Positions 34,390-42,337 are shown, counted from the first letter of the stretch. The stretch: 64,000 bases of DNA from Oceanobacillus damuensis (GCF_001618145.1 NZ_LQNF01000006.1:1-64000), one strand, 5' to 3'. Notes: generated by a model not told the origin, from the sequence alone. A program made the numbers and translations.

Positions 34390-35238
34390 TTGAGAAGCAG
34401 CCGTTTAAATAAATTCAAACAAAAGAATCAATTGTTTTTATTGCTATTAAAAGCTTCATTCGTTTGGTATATTTTACTTTTTTCGAGTGGTTATTTAGCA
34501 ACAGATACTGCAGCATATTTTACTGCGTATCAGGAAACATCCGGTATGGTGTCAGTTGGTAAATGGGAAAGTCCTGAAGAGAACAGCACCTTGCGTTTTG
34601 TAACCAAAGGGAATAAAAACATAAAAGCCTGCGAACCTGTAATTATTGCTGCAGAATTGAAAAATGATGGGCCAGGAGATATGAAGGAAAATGGTTCATA
34701 TGACGTGTATTATATCGAAAACGGAAACCCGGAAAAACATGGAGAAAAGCTAGACCTTCATGAAGAGGAAGGGATAATTAGCTCAGTTAGGAATGGAGAA
34801 ACAGTTACACTTACGCATGAAGCAAGTAAGCCAGGCGTCTATGTTTTTTCAACGAAAGAGATCGCAAGTGATACCGACAGCAAAATTATTTGGAGTAAGT
34901 GGACAATTGTAAACTGTCCTTCGTCAAACAGTGCTAAAGAAGAGCAGAGCAGTGAGGGCTCTAGTTCAGTACCTAATGAAGCAAATGAAGCAGAAGAATC
35001 AGAAATACAAGAAAAAGAGGAAGATAACAGCGTAGAACAAGTCGAATCAACAGACATAAATGAATCTACTGAGTCATCGGCGGACGAACAAGAAAGTGCG
35101 GAAGAAGACACGACAGATATGAATCAAACGGAAGAGAAAGTTGAAGCAGCGGTCGAAAGTGATGTGCCAAGTGTTGAAGAGCAAACAAATCAAAAAGATG
35201 AAGATACGACAAATGAACAGGACGGTGGGGAAGAATGA
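34390..35238 (+). CDS. tapA: TapA, amyloid fibre anchoring/assembly protein
   Basis: About 282 residues. A membrane-proximal hydrophobic segment (LFLLLLKASFVWYILLFSSG) precedes a beta-rich domain with two cysteines (NIKACEPVIIAAEL, KWTIVNC) and a long acidic, Ser/Glu-rich disordered tail. This matches B. subtilis TapA, including the paired Cys and the VYVFSTKE...WSKWTIVNC stretch; TapA helps fibres form and anchors them to the cell. TTG at 34390 is chosen because AAGGCGGAG precedes it; an ATG at 34360 in the same frame is an alternative. The stop overlaps the sipW start (ATGA). Confidence 0.85.
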   Translation: MRSSRLNKFKQKNQLFLLLLKASFVWYILLFSSGYLATDTAAYFTAYQETSGMVSVGKWESPEENSTLRFVTKGNKNIKACEPVIIAAELKNDGPGDMKENGSYDVYYIENGNPEKHGEKLDLHEEEGIISSVRNGETVTLTHEASKPGVYVFSTKEIASDTDSKIIWSKWTIVNCPSSNSAKEEQSSEGSSSVPNEANEAEESEIQEKEEDNSVEQVESTDINESTESSADEQESAEEDTTDMNQTEEKVEAAVESDVPSVEEQTNQKDEDTTNEQDGGEE

Positions 35239-35807
35239 AAATTAGGAAGGCCTTAAAGTGGGCAAACCGAATTGTTACTAGTGTTCTTATGATTTTATTG
35301 ATAGGGGTAGCTGCTATTGTACTATCAAACAAACTGTCAGGCGGGGATCCTGAAGTGCTTGGATATCAATTGAAGACGGTGCTTTCCGGGTCAATGGAAC
35401 CTGGTATTCAAACCGGATCCATCATTGCTGTAAAGTCACTGACAGAGGAAGAGAAAGCTAGTTTTGCAAATGGCGATGTAATCACGTTTATGGAAGAAGA
35501 CAACAAGCTAATTACCCATAGAATAACAGAGGTTACCACAACAGAGAATGGCGTTCTATATACAACAAAAGGGGATAATAATAATGCAGCGGATAAGACC
35601 CCTGTTATAGCAGAAAATGTTGTAGGATCATATAACGGATTCACAATCCCTTACGTCGGCTACTTAATAAATTTTTCGCAATCTCCAAATGGAAGCATAG
35701 TATTTATGATCATTCCTGGGTTTCTGATGTTAGCATACTCAGGGGTCACCATTTGGAAAACAATAAGACAACTTGATGAAAAAGATAAAATAGCAGATGC
35801 TAAATAA
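35235..35807 (+). CDS. sipW: SipW, ER-type signal peptidase I
   Basis: The 190-residue signal peptidase has an N-terminal membrane helix, SGSMEP with nucleophile Ser53, and LITHRIT with His95 in place of the lysine of ordinary bacterial type I peptidases. This Ser-His arrangement is the hallmark of SipW and archaeal/ER enzymes. A second membrane helix (GSIVFMIIPGFLMLAYSGVT) lies near the C terminus. SipW processes TasA and TapA in B. subtilis. It is coupled to tapA by a 4-base overlap. Confidence 0.92.
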   Translation: MKIRKALKWANRIVTSVLMILLIGVAAIVLSNKLSGGDPEVLGYQLKTVLSGSMEPGIQTGSIIAVKSLTEEEKASFANGDVITFMEEDNKLITHRITEVTTTENGVLYTTKGDNNNAADKTPVIAENVVGSYNGFTIPYVGYLINFSQSPNGSIVFMIIPGFLMLAYSGVTIWKTIRQLDEKDKIADAK

Positions 35808-35838
35808 GCATCATGGCACTAAGCGAGGAAGGTGACTC

Positions 35839-36480
35839 ATGAAAATAAGGGGAATTGTAACATCGCTTCTGTTTGGGATTAGCATTATTTATATGGGTAT
35901 CGCAACGCATTCCACTGTTTCTGCCGAAGGAGAAATCACCATTGAGATTTTACCTGAGGAAGTATTATTCAATATTGATAATATGAAACCTGGTGATTGG
36001 GCTCCAAGGTCTGTCGTCATTCAAAATAATGGATCATTAGATTTTGCTTATGATGTCTCGGCGAAGCCTTCTGGTGATACATTGAAACTATATAACGAAC
36101 TGTTGCTGGAAATCAAAGATTCAGAGGGAGTGTTATTCAATGGGACATTGAAGGATTTTCAAGCATTATCACCTCGCATTCTGAAAAGTTCCAATGAAGA
36201 AACACTGGATTTCACGATTCGTTTTCCGGAACATCTCGGTAATGACTTTCAAGGGCTAGACGCTAACTTCTCGTTATTTTTTACAGCAGAAGGTGAAAAT
36301 AACGAAAGAGACGAGCAGTATATTGCTGGTGTAATCAGCAGCGGAGGCGGGTCAATCGGTGGTGGTTCTCCACTGCCAGAAACAGCAACAAGTATATTTA
36401 GCTTTATCTTAATTGGTATTGTAATAATGTTAAGCGGAGGAATATTACTATTATTCACCAGGAAAAAGACAGCCGAATAA
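35839..36480 (+). CDS. TasA-like surface protein with LPETA cell-wall sorting signal
   Basis: The 213-residue protein has a signal peptide (to about HSTVSA), a TasA-related beta-sandwich domain (VLFNIDNMKPGDWAPRSVVI, then QNNGSLDFAYDV) and a Gly-rich linker (SSGGGSIGGGSP). LPETA at residues 179-183 is followed by a hydrophobic stretch and a RKK tail, a complete sortase signal. I know of no LPxTx-bearing TasA-like protein in the standard B. subtilis operon. It is the fifth gene of the fibre operon, 31 bp after sipW. The likely role is a wall-anchored base or accessory subunit for the fibre, attached by the class D sortase upstream. Function is inferred. Confidence 0.87.
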   Translation: MKIRGIVTSLLFGISIIYMGIATHSTVSAEGEITIEILPEEVLFNIDNMKPGDWAPRSVVIQNNGSLDFAYDVSAKPSGDTLKLYNELLLEIKDSEGVLFNGTLKDFQALSPRILKSSNEETLDFTIRFPEHLGNDFQGLDANFSLFFTAEGENNERDEQYIAGVISSGGGSIGGGSPLPETATSIFSFILIGIVIMLSGGILLLFTRKKTAE

Positions 36481-36570
36481 ATGAAGTATATGCACCTCCA
36501 AAACTAGTGCCCAACTGACAAAACAAGTCACACAATTAATGTGAATTGTATAGTATGATAGTCTTACAAA

Positions 36571-36681
36571 ATACTGATATCCCCAGAAAAAGGCAAACTT
36601 ATTGAAAAATAAGGACGCAAAGTCACAGGTCTAAAGCACGATGTCAGGATGGCTGGATTATCTGGATAATAAGATGGGGGA
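36571..36681 (+). ncRNA. c-di-GMP-I (GEMM-I) riboswitch upstream of sinI
   Basis: The aptamer core is present: AAAAAGGCAAAC, a GAAA tetraloop closed by TTATT/AATAA, GGACGCAAAGTCAC, AGGTCTAAAG and AGGATGGCTGG. P1 can form from GATA..CCAG (36577-36586) and CTGG..TATC (36653-36662). In the alternative fold CCCCA (36581-36585) can pair with TGGGG (36675-36679), which covers the sinI ribosome-binding site. Ligand binding would then free the site, making this an on-switch; that direction is inferred. No terminator is evident. Upstream (36532-36549) is an ACAATT/AATTGT palindrome. Conservation with the riboswitch family is clear; ligand specificity is by family. Confidence 0.85.
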
Positions 36682-36689
36682 CTTAATTC

Positions 36690-36818
36690 TTGGAAAAAAT
36701 GATGGAGAACGTGGCTGTTGATGAAGAATGGGTGGCTTTAATAATAGATGCTAAAAAAATGGGGATACCGCTTGAGGAGATTAGACAGTTTCTGACTAGT
36801 TCAGGACAAAAGGCGTAA
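36690..36818 (+). CDS. sinI: SinI, anti-repressor of SinR
   Basis: The 42-residue protein carries DEEWVALIIDAKKMGIPLEE then IRQFL, corresponding to the SinI hook helices that bind SinR (DQEWVELMVEAKEANISPEE in B. subtilis). TTG at 36690 is chosen because GGGGGA lies eight bases before it; ATGs at 36699 and 36702 are in frame but poorly spaced. It is shorter than B. subtilis SinI (57 residues) but has the interacting part. It lies directly below the c-di-GMP riboswitch, so its translation is probably set by c-di-GMP. Confidence 0.88.
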   Translation: MEKMMENVAVDEEWVALIIDAKKMGIPLEEIRQFLTSSGQKA

Positions 36819-36897
36819 ATTTCATGAATTACCGTACTTTATATAGAACTTTCCATTGTGAATATGGTATAATTCGCAGTGAAAGTAGGTGAAGGAC

Positions 36898-37227
36898 TTG
36901 ATCGGTGAAAAAATAAAGAAATTACGCCAGGAAAAACGAATGTCTATTTCGGAATTAGCTGAAAAAGCGGGAGTAGCGAAGTCTTATTTAAGTTCGATTG
37001 AACGAAACCTCCAATCCAATCCATCGATCCAGTTTATTGAAAAAATCAGTGCTGTCCTAGGTGTATCTGTAAACGATGTAATTAATGAAAATGACCCAAA
37101 AGATATAACAGAACTTGACAGCGAATGGATGCAAATTGTGCAGGAGGCTATGGAATCCGGAGTTTCCAAAGAACAGTTCAAGGAATATCTGGAATTTAAT
37201 AAATGGAGACAGAAACAGGATAATTAA
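36898..37227 (+). CDS. sinR: SinR, biofilm master repressor
   Basis: The 109-residue protein has an N-terminal helix-turn-helix (SISELAEKAGVAKSYLSSIE then RNLQSNPSIQF) nearly identical to B. subtilis SinR, and a C-terminal SinI-like tetramerisation domain (LDSEWMQIVQEAMESGVSKE). In B. subtilis SinR represses tapA-sipW-tasA and eps by binding GTTCTYT. TTG at 36898 gives the same N terminus as SinR (MIGEKIKKLR); a GTG three codons upstream is an alternative. It is transcribed after sinI and followed by two terminators. Confidence 0.93.
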   Translation: MIGEKIKKLRQEKRMSISELAEKAGVAKSYLSSIERNLQSNPSIQFIEKISAVLGVSVNDVINENDPKDITELDSEWMQIVQEAMESGVSKEQFKEYLEFNKWRQKQDN

Positions 37228-37232
37228 AGATT

Positions 37233-37268
37233 TCTAACCGTCGGGCTGAAGAGATTAACGGTTTTTTT
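37233..37268 (+). terminator. Terminator of sinI-sinR
   Basis: AACCGT and ACGGTT form the stem, followed by TTTTTT. Confidence 0.8.
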
Positions 37269-37291
37269 GGCAGGTATATAAACTTGCCAGC

Positions 37292-37320
37292 CTGTAAGTG
37301 CGACTAAAGCATGTTGAAAG
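37292..37320. repeat. Dispersed repeat, GTAAGTGCGACTAAAGCAT variant
   Basis: Resembles 54495-54513 (ATAAGTGCAACTAAGGCAT), which begins the longer copy before secA. It lies in the gap between sinR and vanZ, which otherwise holds only terminators. Confidence 0.55.
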
Positions 37321-37355
37321 CCAAAAAAAATTAGAAAGTATATAATTTTTCCCTG

Positions 37356-37386
37356 CCACGGTGACCTTCACTGTGGTATTTTTTAA
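37356..37386. terminator. Second terminator-like hairpin in the sinR-vanZ gap
   Basis: CCACGGTGA pairs with TCACTGTGG (one G-U pair) around CCT, followed by TATTTTTTAAG. Confidence 0.8.
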
Positions 37387-37555
37387 GTTCTGTTAGGTTC
37401 ATGAAAACATCATTAGGGTTGAAAGCATGAGCAGATGTAAAAAAACAGAGTGGAATTTTTTCAGTAAACGGATATACTATTATAGTAGCTTTAGTTTGCA
37501 AATGACACGGCCGGTTTTTTTCTAATATTCAGTAATGAAAGTTTGGGAAATTTTT

Positions 37556-38044
37556 ATGAGAAAATTTATAGTTTGGCTGCTGCCAATAGGGTGGATGAGT
37601 ATTATCTTTTATTCTTCAGCAACTCCGTATGAGGAGCAGGATATCAAACCCTTTTTAGGCACAATTGTTGATTTCAGTTTTCTGGAACCTTTTGTTGACT
37701 GGATTTCTTTCACTTATAACCAGTCTATTGTTAGTGTAGAAGAGTTGGGTATTCATGGATTTATAGAATTTTTCATACGAAAAGGTGCCCATATTGCCGT
37801 ATTTTTTCTGCTGACTTGCTTTTTCTGCTTCGCTTTCAGAAAAACGACAATGATCAGAGAAAGAATGATTTTCATATTTTCATTTGTACTGACCGTTATT
37901 TATGCCGTTTTAGATGAACTGCATCAGGGTATTACCCCTAATAGGACACCATATGCTGGTGATGTTCTGCTTGACAGTTTCGGTGCCTTTATCGCGGTTA
38001 TATGTATGATACTCCTTAATCGTTATCGAAAAATAGGAGCCTGA
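37556..38044 (+). CDS. VanZ-like family membrane protein
   Basis: The 162-residue membrane protein has about four helices and the VanZ-like signature: FYSSATPYEEQD near the N terminus, RKGAHIAVFFLLT and YAVLDELHQGITPNRTPYAGDVLLDSFGA. The family is found in many Firmicutes and its function is unclear; VanZ itself gives slight teicoplanin resistance, which should not be assumed here. ATG at 37556 is chosen over one seven codons upstream because TTGGGAAA lies closer. It is a single-gene unit between sinR and a short frame. Confidence 0.82.
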   Translation: MRKFIVWLLPIGWMSIIFYSSATPYEEQDIKPFLGTIVDFSFLEPFVDWISFTYNQSIVSVEELGIHGFIEFFIRKGAHIAVFFLLTCFFCFAFRKTTMIRERMIFIFSFVLTVIYAVLDELHQGITPNRTPYAGDVLLDSFGAFIAVICMILLNRYRKIGA

Positions 38045-38205
38045 ACCCGACAAAAGTAAAATATTTTATCGAAGGATATAGTAAAGAAAACAAAACATTT
38101 TTATTTTCTGCAAGATTCGACACATATCGATCCAAATTTGTGTTACAGTTCTTTTAAACTAAAATGTGATAAGTAACTTTAATACTAGTAAAAGGCGGTA
38201 ATGAA

Positions 38206-38379
38206 ATGGTAGAGCAAGAAAAGTATAAAAATATGCTGCAAAGAATAATTGAAGAAACAGAGAATCAAAACATTCGTTCCTCCGAACAATTAATAAAAAT
38301 GCTAATCAGTGAACTGTCCAATAATGAAAGCCTGGAAAAATATACGCACTCGGTGGCAAAAAAAAGAACTGCATTCTGA
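38206..38379 (+). CDS. Small hypothetical protein (57 residues)
   Basis: I do not recognise this. The product is charged and mostly helical (MVEQEKYKNMLQRIIEETEN start) without a membrane segment. The frame has a fair ribosome-binding site (AAGGCGG, six bases before ATG) and ends inside the following terminator, so the terminator stem encodes its last residues (KKRTAF). It is transcribed toward yvyE, which is convergent. It is too short for a firm call; a regulatory or structural role cannot be guessed. Confidence 0.5.
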   Translation: MVEQEKYKNMLQRIIEETENQNIRSSEQLIKMLISELSNNESLEKYTHSVAKKRTAF

Positions 38380-38399
38380 TTGAATACAGTTCTTTTTTT
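38361..38399. terminator. Bidirectional terminator between the small gene and yvyE
   Basis: AAAAAGAACTG (38361-38371) pairs with CAGTTCTTTTT (38387-38397), flanked by A-run and T-run, so it serves both convergent genes. Confidence 0.85.
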
Positions 38400-39048
38400 A
38401 GTCGCTTTCTGCCGAGGTGGCATCCCTTTCAACATATTTCGATGGCACTGTGTTCATTTCAGCCTGGTCATTTGTCAGGTCAATAATCCAGTCTTTAAAT
38501 GCATTTGCTTCTTCGTCTTCCACAAATACAATAAACTCGACGTTTTCAAGGTAATTAATTGTTTCCAGAATGTGTTCCGAGTTTCTAAGCACATTTTCCA
38601 ATTTTCCAAGCAAACCATAATCGACTGTAATCGAAAAACCTTGCATTAGCTGTCTCTTTACCACGCCGGTAGTTTTAATGGCCTGGGAGGTTGTACTCCC
38701 ATAAGCACGAATCAATCCTCCTGCACCCAATTTGATTCCACCAAAATATCTTGTTACAACGACTGCAGTATCTTTCAGGTTTTGTTTTTTTAGAACTTCC
38801 AATATTGGTACGCCTGCGGTTCCGCTTGGCTCCCCGTCATCATTTGCTTTTTGGATTTGGTCATTCTCACCTATAATATATGCAGAACAATTATGTGTAG
38901 CATCACTATGTTTTTTCTTTATTTCCTGGATGAACTCCTGGGCTTCCGTTTCCGTTTCCACTCTTTTAACATAACCGATAAACCTAGATTTTTGAATGAT
39001 AAGTTGATCGTTTCCTTCTTTTTTTACGGTAAAATAGTTTTTCAGCAT
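38398..39048 (-). CDS. yvyE: YigZ/YvyE family protein (IMPACT family)
   Basis: The 216-residue protein has an IMPACT/YigZ N-terminal domain (QKSRFIGYVKRVETETEAQE, HNCSAYIIGE, DDGEPSGTAGVPILEVLKK, VVTRYFGGIKLGAGGL) and a C-terminal DUF1949 domain. The function is unsettled; homologues bind nucleic acid or are called putative proline dipeptidases. ATG at 39048 is supported by GGTGGG; an upstream ATG in frame lacks a site. Divergence from degS is the same as in B. subtilis. Confidence 0.87.
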   Translation of the reverse strand: MLKNYFTVKKEGNDQLIIQKSRFIGYVKRVETETEAQEFIQEIKKKHSDATHNCSAYIIGENDQIQKANDDGEPSGTAGVPILEVLKKQNLKDTAVVVTRYFGGIKLGAGGLIRAYGSTTSQAIKTTGVVKRQLMQGFSITVDYGLLGKLENVLRNSEHILETINYLENVEFIVFVEDEEANAFKDWIIDLTNDQAEMNTVPSKYVERDATSAESD

Positions 39049-39164
39049 ATTGATTTTCCCACCTTGTAAGCACATGATATTAAAAGCACACGATGTTAAC
39101 AAATAAATTGCATCATATGATAAAATTTAATAGAAATAGTGATTTTAGATTAATTTTTGCAAAA

Positions 39165-39184
39165 TATAGGGACAAGACCCTATA
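39165..39184. promoter_or_regulatory. Perfect hairpin/palindrome in the degS promoter region
   Basis: TATAGGG (39165-39171) and CCCTATA (39178-39184) flank ACAAGA, 50 bp before degS; a possible operator or leader hairpin. No regulator can be named. Confidence 0.4.
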
Positions 39185-39233
39185 AAAAAAAGAACTATAT
39201 ACGTATAACTATAACATAGGTTGGTGGAAAACT

Positions 39234-40373
39234 ATGGCTGTTAAAGCAAGTGAAAAGGCTTTGGACCATGTCATTGATGAGATGATCGAGGTCGTTGAGA
39301 ACAGTAAGGATGAAATTTTCAATATTAGTGAAGAGGCTCGGAAGGAACATGAGCATCTTGTTAGAGAGCTTAGAGATACGAAAGAAAAAGTACAGCGACA
39401 TATTGAAAATGGAGATCAGCTTGAAGAGAGAGTTCGTTTTTCACGTCAGCGCCTGGCTGAAGTAAGCAAGCATTTTGAACGTTACACAGAAGATGAAATA
39501 CGCGAGGTATATGAAAGTACACATTTAATGCAGACAAACCTTGCCATGCTGCGTCAGGAAGAAAGGGTACTACGGACAAAGCGCGATGAACTGGAAAGAA
39601 GATTAATCACTTTATCCCACACCATCAACCGGGCCGAAGGGTTAGCTGGAAAAATTTCAGTAATACTTAATTACCTGCAAGATGATTTCAGACAAGTGAA
39701 TGAAATGATTGAAAATGCGAAAGAAAAACAGGAATTTGGGCTGAAAATTATTGAAGCCCAGGAAGATGAGCGCAGGAAAATATCAAGAGAAATCCATGAT
39801 GGACCTGCACAAATGCTTGCGAATATATTGCTGCGTTCTGAACTTATGGAGCGAACAATCCGTGATGGTACAGCAGAACAGGCAATAAATGAAATACGTA
39901 GTGTAAAAGAGATGGTTCGGTCTTCGTTATATGAAGTCAGAAGAATCATTTATGACCTCAGACCGATGGCATTGGATGATCTGGGACTTGTGCCCACAAT
40001 TAAAAAGTATGTGGACAATATATCGGATTACAACAAGATAACCATCGAGTTCAGTGTGCTTGGAGAAGAAAAACGTCTTAATCAAAAATATGAAATAGCG
40101 TTCTTCCGACTGATGCAGGAATCGCTTCAAAATGCAATCAAACACAGTGAAGCAACCCTGATTCAAGTGAAACTGGAAATACTTAGAGACAGCCTGACGA
40201 TGCTTATAAAAGACAATGGCAAGGGGTTTGATATGAGTGTCAAAAGAGATAAATCATTTGGGCTGATAGGTATGAGAGAAAGAGTTGAAATGCTGGAAGG
40301 TCAGCTTAAAATTCAGTCTGCAATTGGAAAAGGAACAACAATTATCATAAAAGTTCCATATTCCAAACCATAA
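39234..40373 (+). CDS. degS: DegS, sensor histidine kinase
   Basis: The 379-residue cytoplasmic kinase has an N-terminal coiled-coil sensor domain, a HisKA_3 phosphoacceptor (DERRKISREIHDGPAQMLAN) and a HATPase_c domain with NAIKHSEA, DNGKGFD and GLIGMRERV. It lacks membrane segments, as in B. subtilis DegS. It phosphorylates DegU and controls exoenzymes, competence, motility and biofilm. Start ATG follows GGTTGGTGG. DegU follows after a 110-bp gap. Confidence 0.96.
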   Translation: MAVKASEKALDHVIDEMIEVVENSKDEIFNISEEARKEHEHLVRELRDTKEKVQRHIENGDQLEERVRFSRQRLAEVSKHFERYTEDEIREVYESTHLMQTNLAMLRQEERVLRTKRDELERRLITLSHTINRAEGLAGKISVILNYLQDDFRQVNEMIENAKEKQEFGLKIIEAQEDERRKISREIHDGPAQMLANILLRSELMERTIRDGTAEQAINEIRSVKEMVRSSLYEVRRIIYDLRPMALDDLGLVPTIKKYVDNISDYNKITIEFSVLGEEKRLNQKYEIAFFRLMQESLQNAIKHSEATLIQVKLEILRDSLTMLIKDNGKGFDMSVKRDKSFGLIGMRERVEMLEGQLKIQSAIGKGTTIIIKVPYSKP

Positions 40374-40483
40374 GTATATAATAGTTTCAAAAGATCATAC
40401 CTAAAAGAGAGAAAATGTATATCCATCATATAATATGTAATAGATCAAATAGAAGAAACGGTATGTGGGAGGAAATTTAATAA

Positions 40484-41176
40484 ATGAATAAAGAAAAAGA
40501 AATTCGAATTGTTTTAATCGATGATCATAAATTATTTCGCGAGGGTGTAAAGCGGATACTGGAATTCGAACCATCATTCAATGTGGTGGCAGAGGGCGAT
40601 GATGGTACGGTCGCATCAAAGCTGGTAAAGGAAAATAACCCGGATGTTGTATTGATGGATATTAACATGCCAGAAATAAATGGCGTGCAGGCTACTGCCG
40701 ATTTAGTCAGATACTTTCCAAACTCCAAAGTAATCATCCTTTCTATTCATGATGATGAAAGCTATGTGACACATGCTTTGAAGACAGGCGCACAGGGTTA
40801 TTTACTTAAAGAAATGGATTCCGATTCTTTGATTGAAGCAATTAAAGTTGTCAGCGAAGGCGGCTCTTATTTGCATCCAAAGGTAACACATAATCTAGTA
40901 AAAGAATATCGTCGACTTGCAAAGGAAAATTCATCGAGCATTTCGGACAAGGGTATTGAATACCGGAAGCCTCTCCACTTGCTGACGAAGCGTGAGTGTC
41001 AGGTTTTGCAGCTGCTTGCAGATGGTAAAAGCAATCGTGCAGTAGCAGAAACACTGTATATCAGCGAAAAGACAGTTAAAAACCATGTGAGCAACATTCT
41101 GCAAAAAATGAATGTCAATGACCGCACCCAGGCGGTTGTATCAGCAATCCGCAAAGGCTGGGTGGAAGTAATCTGA
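40484..41176 (+). CDS. degU: DegU, response regulator
   Basis: The 230-residue regulator has a receiver domain with phosphoacceptor Asp59 ([13 protein letters not shown]) and a LuxR-type helix-turn-helix ([20 protein letters not shown] then [20 protein letters not shown]). It follows degS in the B. subtilis order. In that organism DegU affects exoprotease, gamma-PGA and swarming; its position 5 kb from the fibre island suggests local links, which is an inference. GTGGGAGG precedes the ATG. Confidence 0.96.
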   Translation: MNKEKEIRIVLIDDHKLFREGVKRILEFEPSFNVVAEGDDGTVASKLVKENNPDVVLMDINMPEINGVQATADLVRYFPNSKVIILSIHDDESYVTHALKTGAQGYLLKEMDSDSLIEAIKVVSEGGSYLHPKVTHNLVKEYRRLAKENSSSISDKGIEYRKPLHLLTKRECQVLQLLADGKSNRAVAETLYISEKTVKNHVSNILQKMNVNDRTQAVVSAIRKGWVEVI

Positions 41177-41191
41177 ATTACGCAATTACAT

Positions 41192-41232
41192 AAAAAATCT
41201 CCTGCGTTTTATTCTGCCAGGGGATTTTTTTG
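41192..41232 (+). terminator. Terminator of degS-degU
   Basis: AAAAAATCTCCTG and CCAGGGGATTTTTT form the stem. Confidence 0.75.
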
Positions 41233-41294
41233 GGGCTAATAACCGTGTCTGAAGAGCAAATAAAATATTCTTATTTGCAAACGAGTACTGACAC

Positions 41295-41357
41295 TCACCT
41301 AAAACTCTGGCAAGCGCGAGGTTCTCTAGTAGGCAAGGGAAATTTTAGGTGATTTTT
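41295..41357 (+). promoter_or_regulatory. Leader hairpin upstream of degV
   Basis: TCACCTAAAA (41295-41304) pairs with TTTTAGGTGA (41343-41352), then TTTTT. The 38-base loop is GC-rich in part. It could terminate an upstream RNA or act as an attenuator for degV. Confidence 0.5.
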
Positions 41358-41420
41358 CCATAGGTTTCATGTAAAATATAATGACGTAGAGTTCATCTTG
41401 CGGTAGAGGAGAAGATAGAA

Positions 41421-42263
41421 ATGAAGCTTGCTGTAATGACTGATAGCACAGCGTACATACCCTCTGACGAGAGAGAAAAACTTACGATTCATATGGTTCC
41501 GCTCACTGTTACTTTTGATGAAATATCCTATGAGGAAGAGATAGATATTACGGCAGAAGAATTTTATGAAAAAGTGAAAGCGTCAAAGGAACTGCCTACA
41601 ACGTCACAGCCCTCTATCGGTTATATAACCACGAAGCTGGAGGAGCTTGCAAAAGACTATGATGCCGTGATTTCTGTTCACCTATCCAGTGGGATAAGTG
41701 GCACATACCAGGCTGTAGTTACTGCAGGGGAGATGGTGGAAGGAATTGATGTATATGCCTATGATTCTGAGATGAGCTGTATGGTACAGGGATTTTATAC
41801 TTTGGAAGCTGCCGAAATGGCAAAGCAAGGGAAGAACCCCAAAGAAATACTGGAACGCTTGGATGCGATGAAAGCAACTATGAGAGCTTACTTTATGGTT
41901 GACAATCTGGAAAACCTACATCGCGGTGGACGTTTAAACGGTGCTCAGGCACTGGTTGGAAGTCTTCTGCAAGTAAAGCCTATCCTTCACTTCTCGGATA
42001 AGAAAATTGTTCCGTTCGAAAAAATACGTACGCGCAAAAAAGCAATCAGCAGAATTGTGGAGATGCTTGAAGCTGACGCTGAAAAAGGAAGAGACCTTCG
42101 CATTGCATTTATTCATGGTAATGATGAAGCAACTGCTATCGAATTACGGAATGAATTCGGACGGAAATATCCCTCCATGCAAACATCGATCAGCTATTTT
42201 GGACCTGTCATCGGTACCCATCTCGGGGAAGGTGCCGTTGGAATAGGATGGTATGTGAAGTAG
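41421..42263 (+). CDS. degV: DegV family fatty-acid-binding protein
   Basis: The 280-residue DegV/FakB-type protein has VMTDSTAYIP (fatty acid carboxylate binding), TTSQPSIGYI, SVHLSSGISGTYQA and FMVDNLENLHRGGRLN. Members hold a fatty acid for the kinase FakA. It sits between degU and comFA as yviA does in B. subtilis. AGAGGAGAAG precedes the ATG. It is separated from degU by a terminator and a leader hairpin, so it has its own promoter. Confidence 0.92.
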   Translation: MKLAVMTDSTAYIPSDEREKLTIHMVPLTVTFDEISYEEEIDITAEEFYEKVKASKELPTTSQPSIGYITTKLEELAKDYDAVISVHLSSGISGTYQAVVTAGEMVEGIDVYAYDSEMSCMVQGFYTLEAAEMAKQGKNPKEILERLDAMKATMRAYFMVDNLENLHRGGRLNGAQALVGSLLQVKPILHFSDKKIVPFEKIRTRKKAISRIVEMLEADAEKGRDLRIAFIHGNDEATAIELRNEFGRKYPSMQTSISYFGPVIGTHLGEGAVGIGWYVK

Positions 42264-42274
42264 TGTGACTTCAG

Positions 42275-42310
42275 GAAATTGCCAGGCTGTACATGGATGG
42301 CAATTTCTTG
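42275..42310 (+). terminator. Hairpin after degV
   Basis: GAAATTGCCA (42275-42284) pairs with TGGCAATTTC (42298-42307), with a weak T-run (TTGAG). Confidence 0.65.
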
Positions 42311-42337
42311 AGTATATTTAGAAAGTGAGTGATGTGA

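Noticed and set aside
37556-38044. Glycopeptide resistance by VanZ
   Set aside because: VanZ-like proteins are common household genes in Firmicutes, and no vanHAX genes are near.
41281-41357. CRISPR array or tRNA in the degV leader
   Set aside because: Only a single inverted repeat is visible; no repeated spacing and no cloverleaf.
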